64,000 nt of DNA from Membranipora membranacea (Eukaryota; Bryozoa; Gymnolaemata; Cheilostomatida; Membraniporidae). Positions 62,756 to 64,000 of the stretch are shown piece by piece. How positions within the stretch are numbered: position 1 is the stretch's first letter; every line of letters begins with the position of its first letter. A program made the translations under genes and the position numbers. The stretch is taken from assembly GCA_914767715.1 (NCBI GenBank), contig OU612069.1:15745387-15809386 (forward strand), written 5' to 3'. Under the pieces are notes generated by a model. It did not search any database. It saw only the letters and a program-made list of their open reading frames with translations, and was not told the origin of the DNA.

Positions 62756-64000
62756 TTTTCGTCAATTTCTGGCAAAACACCTCGATAGAATGCGCATCGT
62801 CACAGGGAGCTAATATTTTATATGATATATAGGGACGTCATTGCGAACGTCAAAACAGAGTTCCAAGCGTTTCTAAGCGAGTAAGGAATTCTGCCCAATT
62901 ATTGGCCAATTTCCCCAGGACCGTACCTATCGATTTTTGTCAATTTCTTGCAAAACACCTCGATAGAATACGCATCGTCACAGGGAGGTAATACTTTATA
63001 TGAGATATAGGGACGTCATCGCGAACGTCAAAACAGAGTTTCATGCGTTTCTAAGCGAGTAAGGAATTCTGCCCAATTATTGGCCAATTTCCCCAGGACC
63101 GTACCTATCGATTTTTGTCAATTTCTTGCAAAACACCTCGATAGAATACGCATCGTCACAGGGAACTAATATTTTATATGAGATATAGGGACGTCATTGC
63201 GAACGTCGAAACAGAGTTTCAAGTGTTTCTAAGTGAGTAAGGAATTCTGCCCAATTATTGGCCAATTTCCCCAGGACCGTACCTATCGATTTTTGTCAAT
63301 TTCTTGCAAAACACCTCGATAGAATACGCATCGTCACAGGGAGCTAATATTTAATATGAGATATAGGGACGTCATTGCGAACTTCAAAACAGAGTTTCAT
63401 GCGTTTCTAAGCGAGTAAGGAATTCTGCCCAATTATTGGCCAATTTCCCCAGGACCGTACCTATCGATTTTTGTCATTTTTTGCAAAACACCATGATAGA
63501 ATACTCATCGTCAACAGGAGCTAATATTTTATATGAGATATAGGGACGTCATCGCGAACGTCAAAACAGAGTTTCATGCGTTTCTAAGCGAGTAAGGAAT
63601 TCTGCCCAATTATTGGCCAATTTCCCCAGGACCGTACTTATCGATTTTTGTCAATTTCTTGCAAAACACCTCGATAGAATACGCATCGTCACAGGGAGCT
63701 AATATTTTATATAAGATATGGGGAAGTCATCGCGAACGTCAAAACAGAGTTTCATGCGTTTCTAAGCGAGCAAGCAATTCATCCCAATTATTGGCCAATC
63801 TCCCCAGGACCGTACCTATCGATTTTCGTCAATTTCTGGCAAAACACCTCGATAGAATACGCATCGTCACAGGGAGCTAATATTTTATATGAGATATAGG
63901 GACGTCATCGCGAACGTCAAAACAGAGTTTCATGCGTTTCTAAGCGAGTAAGGAAAACTGGCCAATTATTGGCCAATTTCCCCAGGACCGTACTTATCGA
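62755..64000 (+). repeat. Satellite monomers to the right window edge
   Basis: About seven monomers: TATGATATATAG with GTTCCAAGCG, GGGAGGTAATAC (near 62987), GGGAACTAATATT, TAATATTTAATATG, GTCATTTTTTGC with ACCATGATAG, AAGATATGGGG, and GAAAACTGGCC (63951). The array continues past the window with no sign of ending. GTCGAAACAG near 63204 is private. Confidence 0.9.

Larger units (their letters stand above)
1..64000 (+). repeat. 178-bp tandem satellite array spanning the whole window
   Basis: The word CCTCGATAGAATAC or a variant recurs every 178 bases (for example at 1, 179, 357, 535 and 713) to the end of the window, all on one strand and head to tail. Within a monomer counted from CCTCGA, fixed landmarks are GACGTC at about 55-60, an EcoRI site GAATTC at 107-112, the 10-bp palindrome ATTGGCCAAT at 122-131 and a ClaI-type ATCGAT at 150-155. 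An AT-rich stretch (TATTTTATATGAGATATAG) lies near 34-52. No inversion, unique spacer or inserted element is seen. Monomer length is in the nucleosome range typical of plant and animal centromeric satellites, but centromere function cannot be shown from sequence alone. The family itself is not recognised. Most copies would release a 178-bp ladder with EcoRI. Confidence 0.98.

Noticed and set aside
1-64000. CRISPR array, because of direct repeats at regular spacing
   Set aside because: Repeat and intervening sequence are both conserved. There are no unique spacers and the unit is 178 bp, so it is a satellite and not repeat-spacer architecture.
1-64000. CENP-B box
   Set aside because: I looked for the NTTCGNNNNANNCGGGN pattern and its complement. 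The nearest words (TTTTCGTCAATTTCTGG and CATCCCGAACGTC) fail at required positions.
1-64000. TATA-like and CCAAT-like words (TATTTTATATGAG and ATTGGCCAAT) as a promoter in each monomer
   Set aside because: These are base-composition matches present in every monomer with no gene downstream. Satellite transcription is possible, but sequence alone does not support a promoter call.
1-64000. Assignment to a named plant or animal satellite family of about 178 bp
   Set aside because: Monomer length alone is not diagnostic and I do not recognise the sequence. A database search with the 29174-29351 monomer would settle it.
1-64000. Transposable element, long terminal repeat or inverted terminal repeat
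   Set aside because: No sequence outside the satellite was seen. Dyads such as ATTGGCCAAT are internal to the monomer.

Overview
The whole window is one tandem satellite DNA array. From base 1 to base 64000 the sequence is made of head-to-tail copies of a monomer of about 178 bp (roughly 360 monomers, GC about 42% in the canonical monomer), all in the same orientation, with one assembly gap of exactly 500 N (9169-9668). I see no protein-coding gene, RNA gene, transposable element, CRISPR array or unique sequence. Array length, nucleosome-scale monomer length, higher-order organisation and a run of N in a scaffold point to a eukaryotic nuclear genome, at a centromeric, pericentromeric or subtelomeric heterochromatic block. 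I do not recognise the family by sequence and cannot assign a species. A plant or another lineage with CpG methylation is a reasonable inference, because many of the recurrent differences between monomers are C-to-T or G-to-A changes at CpG sites.

Layout. Monomers fall into recurrent variant types recognisable by short diagnostic words, and the types occur in fixed orders, giving higher-order repeats (HORs). Several HOR periods coexist: 8 monomers (about 1.8-4.8 kb), 6 monomers (4.1-6.2 kb), 7 monomers (10.7-13.5 kb), 20 monomers (18.3-25.2 kb), 8 monomers (26.1-29.0 kb), 6 monomers (32.7-34.85 kb), 7 monomers (35.8-38.3 kb), 4 monomers (41.1-42.5 kb), a 12-monomer spaced repeat (47.1-50.4 kb) and a 36-monomer duplication (50.5-59.4 kb). 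Larger blocks recur at a distance, for example 12.4-17.5 kb versus 25.25-31.7 kb, 33.8-36.95 kb versus 42.7-45.8 kb, and 55.1-56.9 kb versus 61.0-62.8 kb. Duplication lengths are whole numbers of monomers, and several boundaries lie inside chimeric monomers, as expected from in-register unequal exchange.

Assembly. About 3 kb before the gap (6.0-9.17 kb) carries many single-base insertions and deletions, mostly in short homopolymers, that are rare elsewhere. The last 1449 bases before the gap match the first 1446 bases after it, monomer by monomer, including a rare shared word. The gap is therefore probably two overlapping contig ends that were not merged, not missing DNA.

Coding potential. 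Short open frames of 62-115 codons recur on the plus strand, but they are fragments of the satellite monomer translated in different frames and are not annotated as genes. Nothing in the window suggests a new protein-based system. What is worth attention is the recombination history written in the HOR structure, the methylation-type mutation pattern, the variant that completes a dyad, and the assembly artefact at the gap. Block boundaries were read by eye from diagnostic words and are good to roughly one monomer unless stated otherwise.
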